Positions 8,634 through 16,464 of a DNA stretch of 42,531 nt are shown here, in pieces. The stretch is from positions 1-42,531 of the forward strand of contig JAAUOZ010000027.1 in NCBI GenBank assembly GCA_012034655.1, written 5' to 3'. Both the position numbers and the translations under genes were made by a program. Below the pieces are notes generated by a model, which was not told where the DNA came from, did no database searches, and worked only from the letters and a program-made list of their open reading frames with translations. Origin of the DNA: Leptolyngbyaceae cyanobacterium CSU_1_3. Lineage in GTDB: Bacteria > Cyanobacteriota > Cyanobacteriia > Leptolyngbyales > Leptolyngbyaceae. Position 1 is the first letter of the stretch. The number at the start of each line of letters is the position of its first letter.

Positions 8634-9581
8634 TCAATTCCAATCTAGTTCGCGGCTGGGGTTTTGCGATCGCATCCCCTCGAAGGACAAGGGCAAATCG
8701 TCGCGATCGTGCTCCAGATGAACCACCACCTGCACCGGGCCGTAGTGATGACGAATGCTGGCTTCGATTTGTTCAATAATCCACTGGCTCAGTCCTGCAA
8801 ATTCAGGATGTAAGATCAATCGCATCTCAATCAAAACCTGCCGCCCGACGATGCCTCGCGAATAAATTTGGTAGCACTGAGTCACACCTTGCACCTCGCG
8901 TACCAGTTGAGAAATCGCCTCTGGGGCGATCGCCGTCTGCCGAATCATCAGAGGCAGTTGCCAATTGAAGACACGCCAACAACTGAGGGCGGCCGTCAGC
9001 AGAAGGGCGATTGCCAGCATCGGATCAAGCCAGCGATAGCCCTTGAGAATGCCAATCAGCCCGCCCAGCAAAATCAATGTCAGCCAGGCATCTTGCACAA
9101 TCTGGTTTGCGTTGACGCGCAGCGCAGAACTTTCTAGAGTTTTTGCCAGATAGCGCTCAAAAAATGCCAGTCCCAAACTTGCGGCAAACACGATCGTGAG
9201 CAAACCAATCAGCGGAACCGTCATCTGCACAGGTAGAATCGTCGTCAAGTGGGGCGTGGCATCCAATTGCTGAAGCGACAAACCCAACAAGCTAAAACTG
9301 GCAAACCCCAAAACGCTTACCAGCAACAGAGCCATTGTGGCTTCGAGGCGACTGTGCCCCCAGACTTCTCGGCCTGAGATGCGATGGGGAGACGACACCG
9401 CAAGCAAGCTCAAAACAGTACTGAAACTATCGATCACGGTGTGTAGCGATTCTGCAAGTAGGCTGAGCGATCGCGTTGCCCAACCTGCCCAGACCTTGAC
9501 TGCCAAAACCAGCAGCGTCAGCCAGAGCGTGACGAATAAAACTTGACGGCTCACCCCGCGTGGATTCTTTACTTCAGCCAT
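8634..9581 (-). CDS. Cation diffusion facilitator (CDF) family transporter
   Basis: The 315-residue inner-membrane protein has the CDF layout of six transmembrane helices (about residues 15-210) plus a cytosolic C-terminal domain ending near 'YGPVQVVVHLEHDRDDLP'. The first metal-site motif HxxxD is seen in helix 2 as AESLHTVIDSFS. The equivalent site in helix 5 reads NANQIVQDAW, that is Q/NxxxD instead of HxxxD. Family members export Zn2+, Co2+, Fe2+ or Mn2+ against protons; this substitution may alter metal choice, but the metal cannot be assigned. ATG at 9581 (MAEVKNPRG) is preferred over a TTG at 9590. Its 3' end faces the R-M pair convergently. Confidence 0.87.
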   Translation of the reverse strand: MAEVKNPRGVSRQVLFVTLWLTLLVLAVKVWAGWATRSLSLLAESLHTVIDSFSTVLSLLAVSSPHRISGREVWGHSRLEATMALLLVSVLGFASFSLLGLSLQQLDATPHLTTILPVQMTVPLIGLLTIVFAASLGLAFFERYLAKTLESSALRVNANQIVQDAWLTLILLGGLIGILKGYRWLDPMLAIALLLTAALSCWRVFNWQLPLMIRQTAIAPEAISQLVREVQGVTQCYQIYSRGIVGRQVLIEMRLILHPEFAGLSQWIIEQIEASIRHHYGPVQVVVHLEHDRDDLPLSFEGMRSQNPSRELDWN

Positions 9582-9764
9582 AGCCTTCAAGCTATCACGG
9601 AATTTAATTTATGAAGCAGTTATGTTTTTTAACAAGTGGTGTGTCGATCGAGGCGACTGAGCTTTGTCGAGCATTCCTCATTCTTGCTCTTTGCGTGAGA
9701 ACGATCGCAGGTCAGTATCAAAATAGCAATCGTCAAATTTTATGACAGAAAATTAATTTCCAAT

Positions 9765-9795
9765 AAAAAAGCAGTCCCTACCCGGTTTGGACTGC
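9765..9795 (-). terminator. Rho-independent terminator, probably for purN
   Basis: GCAGTCC (9771-9777) and GGACTGC (9789-9795) form a stem with an 11-base loop. On the minus strand the stem is followed by six T (AAAAAA at 9765-9770 as written). It lies about 110 bases past the purN stop, before the convergent 5' region of the CDF gene. The intervening 9800-9905 shows nothing convincing. Confidence 0.7.
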
Positions 9796-9905
9796 CTTTG
9801 TGTTAGACGATGAGCTTCTCAATCTGTTTTCATAGTGCCGTAGCCCTTCAGCACGAGCATCATCCTTAAGAGAGAGAACTGGAAGGAGCGAGAACTAAGA
9901 GGAAT

Positions 9906-10544
9906 TTATGGTTTTCCAGTTCGAGATTGCGCTGCGATCGCGATCGCCCGTGGAAAGATTTGATGCTCTTGCTCATGAATCCGATTCTGCAAGGTTTGAG
10001 GCGTATCATCGGGCAAAACAGGCACGGCAGCTTGCATAATGATGTCGCCACTGTCTACTTCTGGAACCACGAGATGAACCGTGCAGCCTGTGATCTTAAC
10101 TCCGGCTGCAAGGGCTTGTTCGACGGCGCGGTTGCCCTTAAAGCTGGGAAGTAAGCTGGGATGAATGTTAAGAATACGATCGGGAAAGGCAGCAATCAAC
10201 ACAGGAGTTACGATTCGCATCCAGCCCGCCATAATTACCCACTCTGCACCCGCGTCTTTGAGGGTCTGCACGATCGCCCCATCCAGCGCTTCTCGACTCT
10301 CAAATTCTCGATGGTTCAACAACACCCCCGGAATTTGCCAATGTGAAGCCCGATCGCCCACTCGCGCCCCTGGGTTGTTGTAAATCAAGACTTGAATTTG
10401 GGCATTGAGTTGGTGGGCAGCAATGGCTTGGGCGATCGCCTCGAAGTTAGTGCCGCTTCCAGAGGCCATCACTCCCAATTTGATCAAGGGTGCATCCTGG
10501 GCAGTAAAGGAAAGATCGGGCGAAATTAGAGCGTTAGAAGTCAT
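9906..10544 (-). CDS. purN: Phosphoribosylglycinamide formyltransferase (GART)
   Basis: PurN transfers the formyl group of 10-formyl-THF to GAR, the third step of de novo purine synthesis. The 212-residue length is typical. Visible features are the N-terminal phosphate loop 'LGVMASGSGTNFEAI', the folate/catalytic segment 'RILNIHPSLLPSFKG' (Asn and His of the N-H-D triad) and 'VVPEVDSGDIIMQ' carrying the catalytic Asp. The frame opens at TTG 10568, but the ATG at 10544 (MTSNALIS) is the better start. It stands alone with no other purine genes adjacent. The related purU lies at 37.8 kb; the two share the formyltransferase fold but act in opposite directions on the formyl-folate pool. Confidence 0.95.
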   Translation of the reverse strand: MTSNALISPDLSFTAQDAPLIKLGVMASGSGTNFEAIAQAIAAHQLNAQIQVLIYNNPGARVGDRASHWQIPGVLLNHREFESREALDGAIVQTLKDAGAEWVIMAGWMRIVTPVLIAAFPDRILNIHPSLLPSFKGNRAVEQALAAGVKITGCTVHLVVPEVDSGDIIMQAAVPVLPDDTPQTLQNRIHEQEHQIFPRAIAIAAQSRTGKP

Positions 10545-10710
10545 GCGATCGACGATCGAGTTTATCAATCAGTAAGTGTAGTTTGATTGATCAGCATAGG
10601 TTGTCAGAGCCGCTAATTTTTTAATACGACCTTTCTATAGAACTGTTGTTCTGTACGGTTCATCCTTAGGAGATCGCCAATGCTCGGTGTGATAGCTGCC
10701 TCGGTTGCTC

Positions 10711-10857
10711 TCATGCAGGCAGAATAACTTCCCTACAAGCTGCTTGCGTCACACTGCTCAACGCTGGCAACATCCCACTGACTCCTAAAACACCTGACCA
10801 CAAGACTGTTTTCATCACTATTCCCATCAACGTCAAACCAAGAGATGCAAGTGCCAT
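10711..10857 (-). other. Possible small ORF in the purN-ABC permease gap
   Basis: The gap 10545-10988 holds no recognised gene. On the minus strand a 48-codon frame starts ATG at 10857 and encodes a hydrophobic, signal-peptide-like start (MALASLGLTLMGIVMKTVLW) with a stop at 10711. A Shine-Dalgarno is weak (AGG about 9 bases upstream). On the plus strand a 15-codon ORF at about 10680-10727 follows AGGAGA. Neither is supported beyond this. The end of the gap (10893-10974) is a degraded relative of the MITE-like repeat body. Confidence 0.2.
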
Positions 10858-10988
10858 AAAATAACCTGGATAGGCGATGTGCAACTATTTTCTTCCCTCA
10901 CTCCCACCAGAGGAGCAGGTGCGCCAAGCGGGTCTTAGCTCCTTTCCCAGAGCGGGCGAGGGGTGGGGATGAAGGCAGTTCGAGAAAG

Positions 10989-11951
10989 TTGCCTATCGAG
11001 TCTTTATTCTTTGGAGTGATCGCGGCCGATGCCCTCTCAATCCTTAAAAGCCAAAACCTGCTGCCGGACTCCCGACTTTCTCGCCTCCTCGATCGAGACG
11101 AGATCGCCGCCTGGATCTTTCTCACGCCAGCGTTAATCTTGTTGAGCATTTTTGTGTTGTATCCGATCGCCTATCTCTGCTATCTCAGTTTCACGACTGG
11201 TAGCTTTACGAGGGCGGGGGTGCGGTGGGTGGGCTTGAGAAACTATTGGCGGCTGGTGGTTAGCCCCGATTTTTGGCAAGTGTTGGGCAATACAGCCTAC
11301 TTTACGATCGCCACGGTGATCCCCAGCCTATTAATTCCATTGGGGCTGGCGGTTTTGTTGGATCGAGCGATCGTCCTGCGTGGGCTGCTACGGGCGGCTT
11401 ATTTTGTTCCATCCATCACATCTCTGGTAGCCGTCGGGTTGGGGTTTCGCTGGCTCTTTCAAACCGATGGCCCTGTCAATGCGGGGATGAATATGCTCCA
11501 CATTGCACCCATCCCTTGGTTGCAAGATGCCTTTTGGGCCATGCCCGTCCTCATCTTGCTGAGTATTTGGAAGCAGCTAGGCTTTAATCTGGTCGTCTTT
11601 CTAGCGGGGCTGCAAACCATTCCCCTCAGCCGATATGAAGCGGCAGAACTAGACGGGGCAAACGCCTGGCAAAAATTTTGGTACATCACACTGCCAGGGC
11701 TGAAATCGACGCTGGTTTTTGCGATCGTCACGACTGCTATCTTCACCCTTCGCAGTTTCGAGCAGGTCTATGTGATCACGGGCGGCGGCCCTCTCAATTC
11801 CACCAACCTACTGGTGTATTACATCTACGACCAGGCCTTTGCCCAATTTGATTTTGGCTATGCCGCTGCCGCTGCTACGGTTTTGCTTGCCTTGACTTTA
11901 GTGCTGGTCTACTTGCAGCTAAAAACTTTTAGCGAACCTGAAATAAAGTGA
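10989..11951 (+). CDS. Carbohydrate-type ABC transporter permease (MalF/UgpA family)
   Basis: The 320-residue protein is an integral membrane permease of the binding-protein-dependent sugar class. It has six transmembrane helices, starting with 'AAWIFLTPALILLSIFVLYP'. The cytoplasmic EAA loop that contacts the ATPase is EAAELDGANAWQKFWYITLP at about residues 217-236, and the family end motif 'SFEQVYVITGGGP' is present. The ORF begins with TTG at 10989, and a GTG at 11016 is possible. Homologues usually start close to 'RDEIAAWIF', so the first 30 or so residues are doubtful. No binding protein, second permease or ATPase is adjacent, so it must work with subunits encoded elsewhere. The last codons overlap a 25-base tandem duplication. 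Confidence 0.87.
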   Translation: MPIESLFFGVIAADALSILKSQNLLPDSRLSRLLDRDEIAAWIFLTPALILLSIFVLYPIAYLCYLSFTTGSFTRAGVRWVGLRNYWRLVVSPDFWQVLGNTAYFTIATVIPSLLIPLGLAVLLDRAIVLRGLLRAAYFVPSITSLVAVGLGFRWLFQTDGPVNAGMNMLHIAPIPWLQDAFWAMPVLILLSIWKQLGFNLVVFLAGLQTIPLSRYEAAELDGANAWQKFWYITLPGLKSTLVFAIVTTAIFTLRSFEQVYVITGGGPLNSTNLLVYYIYDQAFAQFDFGYAAAAATVLLALTLVLVYLQLKTFSEPEIK

Positions 11952-11978
11952 GATTAGCGAACCTGAAATAAAGTGAAA
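11929..11978 (+). repeat. 25-bp tandem duplication at the permease stop codon
   Basis: The unit starting TTAGCGAACCTGAAATAAAG is repeated directly (11929-11953 and 11954-11978) with one mismatch. The first copy encodes the C-terminal SEPEIK and the stop; the second is non-coding. Confidence 0.9.
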
Positions 11979-12029
11979 TCACTTCAGGGGGTTCAACCCC
12001 TATTTACAAGATTTCTAGCCAGCCTATGA

Positions 12030-12085
12030 CCCGCTGTTTCCGACTCCGCTTAGGCAGCTTGCGCCCTGAGCGGAGTTGAAGGACA
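12030..12085 (+). repeat. Hairpin repeat of the TTCGACTnCGCTCA type
   Basis: CCGACTCCGCT (12041-12051) pairs with AGCGGAGTTG (12069-12078) to form a hairpin, and the core is the dispersed repeat also found at 2740 and elsewhere. It could serve as a bidirectional terminator between the permease and the convergent small gene at 12137, but there is no T-run. Confidence 0.5.
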
Positions 12086-12136
12086 AACATCAAGACAACA
12101 TCTTGTTTAGAAATCGCCTTAAAACCCAGCCAGTTG

Positions 12137-12313
12137 TTAACTTGCTTCTGGAAAAGTTCGCTTAAACTCGTCAATCAGGTCGTCCATTTCTTCGAGCGCC
12201 TGATTGACATCAATGCGTAAAGTGCCCAGATCAGGCTGCTCAAGCAGCCGCAGGAGCGAGTCGCGCTTGCCCTCGATGAGTTTGATTCTCTCTTTGATAA
12301 TTTCGGCATCCAT
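12137..12313 (-). CDS. Small charged helical protein, unknown function
   Basis: This 58-residue protein starts MDAEIIKERIKLIEGKRDSL and ends DLIDEFKRTFPEAS. It is almost entirely charged and predicted helical, without cysteines or membrane segments. The start ATG at 12313 has a good Shine-Dalgarno (AGGAGAAAG about 5 bases upstream). The frame could extend to 12370, but that would place the Shine-Dalgarno inside the gene. I recognise no family; the composition resembles small conserved cyanobacterial hypothetical proteins. It is preceded by another small gene on the same strand (12456). Confidence 0.6.
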   Translation of the reverse strand: MDAEIIKERIKLIEGKRDSLLRLLEQPDLGTLRIDVNQALEEMDDLIDEFKRTFPEAS

Positions 12314-12455
12314 GATGGCTTTCTCCTGTCCCAAAGGTTCACATAAGGTCGATCGTGACTCTTCGGTCAATTCTAGAAGAAATCATACTAAAACGGGGTG
12401 CAGCCAGAAAAGCTTCTCTGGCTGCACCCCCAATCGTTGACTGTTGCGGCTCTAT

Positions 12456-12656
12456 CTAGAACCCTTGGCGAGAAATTTGTTTTTCGATCGTTGCCTGCGT
12501 CTGATGGAGCATCTGCTCTCGACTGTCTGCCGTCTGAGTCAATTTAGGCACGAGATTGCGAGCCTGTAGGGCCATATGAAGCTGAAGATGAGCGACATAC
12601 TCGCTAAAGTCTTCTCGCATCGCAGAGTTGGGTGAATGCTGTGAACGTGACTCCAA
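12456..12656 (-). CDS. Small hypothetical protein with TTG start
   Basis: The 66-residue product contains 'SEYVAHLQLHMALQARNLVP' and 'EQMLHQTQATIEKQIS', a helical, Gln-rich pattern. The start is a TTG at 12656, chosen because AAGGAGAACACC sits immediately before it, a near-ideal Shine-Dalgarno at 6-7 bases. The first in-frame ATG (12620) has no such site. The function is unknown. It lies about 140 bases upstream of the 58-residue gene, on the same strand, and the two may be co-transcribed. Confidence 0.5.
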   Translation of the reverse strand: MESRSQHSPNSAMREDFSEYVAHLQLHMALQARNLVPKLTQTADSREQMLHQTQATIEKQISRQGF

Positions 12657-12963
12657 GGTGTTCTCCTTCTGTAGCGCTGCTCTTGACTAACCTCCATGAA
12701 GTTAACATGGAGCGATCGCCTTCGTAATTTACCTGTAACGAAGCGTAACCATTGCCTGTTGATTCTAGATGAAGCTTCACACAATAACTCTACATAACGA
12801 CCTTACAGGGGAGGACGTTTAACCCCCTTGCCTTCCAAAACTTTGCTTGGTGCAGGCTCAAATTCACTGGCGAGGACTCGCCTTTGTTTCATCGATCGCG
12901 CAGCATTTCAACTCAGATTTTTTGCATTGCGAAGTCAACTTATGCTATCTTTATTCGTGGTCT

Positions 12964-13037
<74 letters not shown>

Positions 13038-13710
13038 TGTTTTTAGATTTAAATTCTTTGTTCCTTCGGCTAAAACGCTTCAGATATCTGTCTGAAACTA
13101 TTTTTATGGGCGCTAAGGGGCAAGCGCAAAAAAATAGAGTATTCGCTCAAGATAAATCCTGCTAGGGGTATTGCCCTAATGCGCTTCGTCCACAGATGGA
13201 CACCTAAATTAAAGAACACTACGGATGTAATATCGAACTCGATCGATATCTGTGAATTCTCTGAACGAGTGCTACACCCTTTGCAGATTACTTTATCACT
13301 CTATAACTAAACCTCACATTCGTTAGAAGCCTTGATGAAGATGTGTCACCACAGCAGAAGCCATCAGGAAATTGCCGTAGAAGTGATGTAGGCTAACCTA
13401 CCGACTGATTTGAGTCACTATCCCCCGATCGCCCAGTCTTTATACTCAGACTGCTACAACACCGGAGCTTAAGCGGCAAACTTCTCCCATTTAATTCCGA
13501 ATTGACCCTCGGCGGGATGTAGATAGTAAAAGGCATTTGGATCTGACGATGCTGAGGAAAACGCGCCTCAGAATGAATCGTCTAAACCCACCTCAGTCGG
13601 ACGCAAAAGCTTGCGGAACCCCGACTTCTGTTCCTTAGTTATGACAGACGGGAACACTAACGACGAAGCAACGGACTGCCCATTTCACCGAGAGCAACTG
13701 AAACGACATG
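13038..13710. other. Long sigC upstream region without recognisable gene
   Basis: About 670 bases separate tRNA-Val from sigC. I see no protein-length ORF with a ribosome-binding site and no repeat shared with the rest of the window. Its length suggests a long sigC 5' leader or several promoters, but I could not single out a convincing -10/-35 pair. Confidence 0.5.
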
Positions 13711-14970
13711 ATGCCAGCAACCTCTTTCTACGCTGATGCAGACTACGGAAACTCTGAAACAGAGCGCTTTCGTTCCCAGTCCTATGCTCAGGGCTTTGAT
13801 GCAGGTTTTGCCGATCGCGACACAGAACCTGACGTAATCGATTTGGAAATTGAATACGCAGATAGAGTGCGTACTCCAAGTCGGCGAACCACTGACTTAG
13901 TGCGCCTCTACCTTCAAGAAATTGGTCGCGTTCGGTTGCTGGGGCGCGATGAAGAAGTCTCAGAGGCTCAGAGCGTCCAGCGCTATATGAAATTGTTGGA
14001 GGAGCGCAATGAGGCAGCCACGCAGGGAGTTGTGCCAATTCAGCGCTATGTTTCTTTGATCGAGGCCCGCGATCGCCTGGCTTCGAGCCTGGGTCATCGT
14101 CCTTCTCTGGAGCGCTGGGCCGCCGTCGCTGGGGTAACGGTCTCAGACCTGAAGCCAATTTTGGCAGAGGGCAAGCAGCACTGGGCAATGCTGGTCAAGC
14201 TATCCGTCGAAGACTTAGAAGAGATTCAAAATCAAGGGCTTTCTGCCAAAGAACACATGATCAAGGCGAACCTACGCCTAGTGGTGTCGGTGGCGAAGAA
14301 ATACCAAAATCGAGGGCTGGAACTCCTGGATCTGATTCAAGAAGGCACATTGGGCTTAGAGCGCGCAGTGGAGAAGTTTGACCCTACCAAGGGGTATCGC
14401 TTTAGCACTTACGCTTACTGGTGGATTCGTCAAGGGATCACGCGGGCGATCGCTACTCAAAGCCGGACGATTCGCCTTCCGGTGCACATCACCGAAAAGC
14501 TGAACAAAATCAAGAAGGCGCAGCGCAAGATCTCCCAGGAAAAAGGGCGAACTGCCAGCATTGAAGACATTGCTACCGAGCTAGAGATGGAGCCGTCTCA
14601 AGTGCGGGAGGTGTTGATCAGAGTGCCGCGATCGGTCTCGCTGGAAACCAAGGTTGGCAAAGAGAAAGATACTGAGCTAGGCGACTTGTTAGAGACAGAA
14701 GAAGTTTCGCCCGAAGAGACGCTAATGCGGGAGTCGCTCCGACGTGATTTGCTGCAACTGCTAGCGGATCTGACCGATCGAGAGCGAGATGTGATTCAGA
14801 TGCGTTTTGGGCTAGGCAGCGATGGGCATCCATACTCTCTGGCAGAAATCGGCCGAGCGCTGGATCTGTCTCGTGAGCGGGTGCGCCAAATTGAGGCGAA
14901 AGCACTGCAAAAGCTCCGTCAGCCTAAGCGCCGCAATCGAGTCCGCGACTACTTAGAATCGCTCAGCTAG
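13711..14970 (+). CDS. sigC: RNA polymerase group 2 sigma factor SigC
   Basis: SigC is a non-essential sigma-70 factor of cyanobacteria that directs core RNA polymerase to promoters used in stress and late growth. The N-terminus MPATSFYADADYGN is the SigC signature I recall. It is followed by region 1.2 ('RTTDLVRLYLQEIGRVRLLG'), a long insert, region 2 ('HMIKANLRLVVSVAKKYQNR', then GTLGLERAVEKFDPTKGYRF and STYAYWWIRQGITRAI), region 3 (IRLPVHITEKLNKIKKAQR) and region 4 ('DLTDRERDVIQMRFGL', 'YSLAEIGRALDLSRERVRQI'). Two ATGs are adjacent (13708, 13711); the second gives the family N-terminus. The product is 419 residues. A strong terminator follows. Confidence 0.92.
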   Translation: MPATSFYADADYGNSETERFRSQSYAQGFDAGFADRDTEPDVIDLEIEYADRVRTPSRRTTDLVRLYLQEIGRVRLLGRDEEVSEAQSVQRYMKLLEERNEAATQGVVPIQRYVSLIEARDRLASSLGHRPSLERWAAVAGVTVSDLKPILAEGKQHWAMLVKLSVEDLEEIQNQGLSAKEHMIKANLRLVVSVAKKYQNRGLELLDLIQEGTLGLERAVEKFDPTKGYRFSTYAYWWIRQGITRAIATQSRTIRLPVHITEKLNKIKKAQRKISQEKGRTASIEDIATELEMEPSQVREVLIRVPRSVSLETKVGKEKDTELGDLLETEEVSPEETLMRESLRRDLLQLLADLTDRERDVIQMRFGLGSDGHPYSLAEIGRALDLSRERVRQIEAKALQKLRQPKRRNRVRDYLESLS

Positions 14971-14996
14971 TTGAAGGTCAAAACCGATTAGAGTCT

Positions 14997-15024
14997 AGAG
15001 ACGCGATCGCGTCTCTATTTTTTT
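14997..15024 (+). terminator. Rho-independent terminator of sigC
   Basis: The perfect palindrome AGAGACGCGATCGCGTCTCT, containing a HIP1 octamer at its centre, is followed by ATTTTTTT. It lies 27 bases after the sigC stop. Confidence 0.9.
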
Positions 15025-15041
15025 GCTCCTCGGTTTTTGGC

Positions 15042-15065
15042 AATTCCGTCACAAATTCCGTCACA
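15042..15065 (+). repeat. 12-bp perfect tandem duplication
   Basis: AATTCCGTCACA occurs twice head to tail in the intergenic region downstream of the sigC terminator. Confidence 0.85.
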
Positions 15066-15196
15066 GTCAAGGTTTAACGCATCGGTTGCTAACCCTGGTG
15101 TTGTGATCAAGCCTTGAACTTGTTGCTCTCTGAGTAGTTCTATCTCTGTAAGAGGCAACTGCTTTCTAGCCTCTACAGAAATAGAACTACCCTGTT

Positions 15197-15370
15197 CTTA
15201 GGAACGTGGATTCAATCATGCCGTCCACCGCAAGGTTGTCTTGCCCTCACCCTAGCCCTCTCCCAATCTGGGAAAGGGAGCAGGAGTCCGGTTCCCCTGC
15301 TGCCAAGTTGGGAGCAGGGGTGAGGAGATGAGGGCGAAGATCTCCGGCATTGATCAATCCACATTCCTTG
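15197..15370 (+). repeat. MITE-like element, copy 3 (complete, 174 bp)
   Basis: This is the best-preserved copy. The left end is CTTAGGAACGTGGATTCAAT and the right end ATTGATCAATCCACATTCCT, which are imperfect inverted repeats of each other. The interior carries CCGTCCACCGCAAGGTTGTC, the 'CCCTCACCCTAGCCCTCTCC' block and nested GGGAGCAGG/CCTGCT hairpins. It has no ORF, so it would be non-autonomous. It lies 9 bases from the stop of the next (minus-strand) gene. Confidence 0.8.
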
Positions 15371-15379
15371 GGGGTTAAT

Positions 15380-16180
15380 CTACTGCGCGTAGGAACTTGA
15401 AATCCAACCGCCATTGACGCGATACCAACCGTTTGAAGAGCCAAAGGTGCTCACTCTTGCGCCACCGTTCAATCCACCGACGATCGCAAAGTTGGTTCCA
15501 GGGCCGCTGCGAATGTGTACTCCGATCGCAGGTAGAACCGTCACAGTGCCACTGGGCGCGCCGCCACCGCCCGACGACGACGAGCCACCGCCGCCCCCAC
15601 TGGTGAAGGAAGATGAAATCCAACCTCCGTTGACGCGCAGCCAACCATTGGAAGATCCGAAGGTCGAGACTCTTGCGCCGTTTCCTAGACCGCCGACGAT
15701 CGCATAGTTGGTTCCAGGTCCACTGCGGATATTTACGCCGCTTCCGGCGGACACAGTAACGGTTCCAGTAGGAGTGCCACCGCCACCTGTGCTGTTTCCA
15801 GAGCCACTAGAGGCTACACCAAGGGCGGATGCCGTTGCCGAGCCGACAATGCCATCAGCCGAGAGTCCACGATCGCGCTGAAATGCCACCAGAGCAGATT
15901 CGGTTTGTCTGCCAAATACGCCATCTACCGCAACAGTGTAGCCACGGCTGTTTAAGGCAGATTGGACTGCACTCACCGCTCCGCCTCTGTTACCCCGAAG
16001 GATCAGGGCTGTGGCATCTTGAGCCATTGCCATGATTGAGGCAGCAACCAAAAAGCCCGCAACTCCTACTCGTGCAGATGTAGGCAGCGTCAGACCCAAT
16101 TCTTCGAGCGATCGAATTGTGGGTTCTGGGCTGGGATCTTCGTGCTCGACTGCAAGGTGAATATAACCAAAGTTTTCCAT
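15380..16180 (-). CDS. Secreted or anchored peptidoglycan-binding protein with two SH3 domains
   Basis: The 266-residue protein has a hydrophobic segment at about 37-57 (RVGVAGFLVAASIMAMAQ), acting as a late signal peptide or membrane anchor. A PG_binding_1 domain follows at about 60-120 ('RGGAVSAVQSALNSRGY', 'VDGVFGRQTESALVAFQRDR'). Then come two bacterial SH3 (SH3b) repeats near 140-195 and 210-265, each with the NIRSGPGTNYAIVGGL/HIRSGPGTNFAIVGGL signature. The linkers are Gly/Ser-rich. It probably binds the cell wall and has no visible hydrolase domain, so it may be a scaffold or inhibitor. The start ATG at 16180 has GGGAG 7 bases upstream. The upstream gap 16181-16464 shows no gene. Confidence 0.85.
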   Translation of the reverse strand: MENFGYIHLAVEHEDPSPEPTIRSLEELGLTLPTSARVGVAGFLVAASIMAMAQDATALILRGNRGGAVSAVQSALNSRGYTVAVDGVFGRQTESALVAFQRDRGLSADGIVGSATASALGVASSGSGNSTGGGGTPTGTVTVSAGSGVNIRSGPGTNYAIVGGLGNGARVSTFGSSNGWLRVNGGWISSSFTSGGGGGSSSSGGGGAPSGTVTVLPAIGVHIRSGPGTNFAIVGGLNGGARVSTFGSSNGWYRVNGGWISSSYAQ

Positions 16181-16464
16181 AAGTTTCTCCCTGATTTCTA
16201 CGTTTTTAAGCAGCCAGCTCCCTTCTTTCGATTTTTCTTAATGTTCTCAATGATAGATGAAGGCTAGCTGGCAAAAAGATGAGACTCAACTTAGAGCTTC
16301 AGTAGTTTTGCTGAGACTCCTTACTCTGCATCTTCTCTGTTTCGGAGATGATAGTAAAGAAAAATCTGCAAATTGCCGAAAAAGTTAAGAATCTGGGCGG
16401 ACTTGCATAAAACACCACAGTATAGAAAAGGGCGAGATATTTCTCCCCCTCCCGACTATCGGCT

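Noticed and set aside
8577..8665. AAAACCCCAGCC and GGCTGGGGTTTT as a terminator between the methyltransferase and CDF gene
   Set aside because: The arms are about 65 bases apart and one lies within the CDF coding end; could be chance.
9866..10051. A small minus-strand ORF overlapping the purN end
   Set aside because: It runs in another frame of purN with no ribosome-binding site.
15414..15707. Proline-rich ORF on the plus strand inside the SH3 protein gene
   Set aside because: It is the reverse of Gly/Ser-rich linker codons of a well-supported minus-strand gene.
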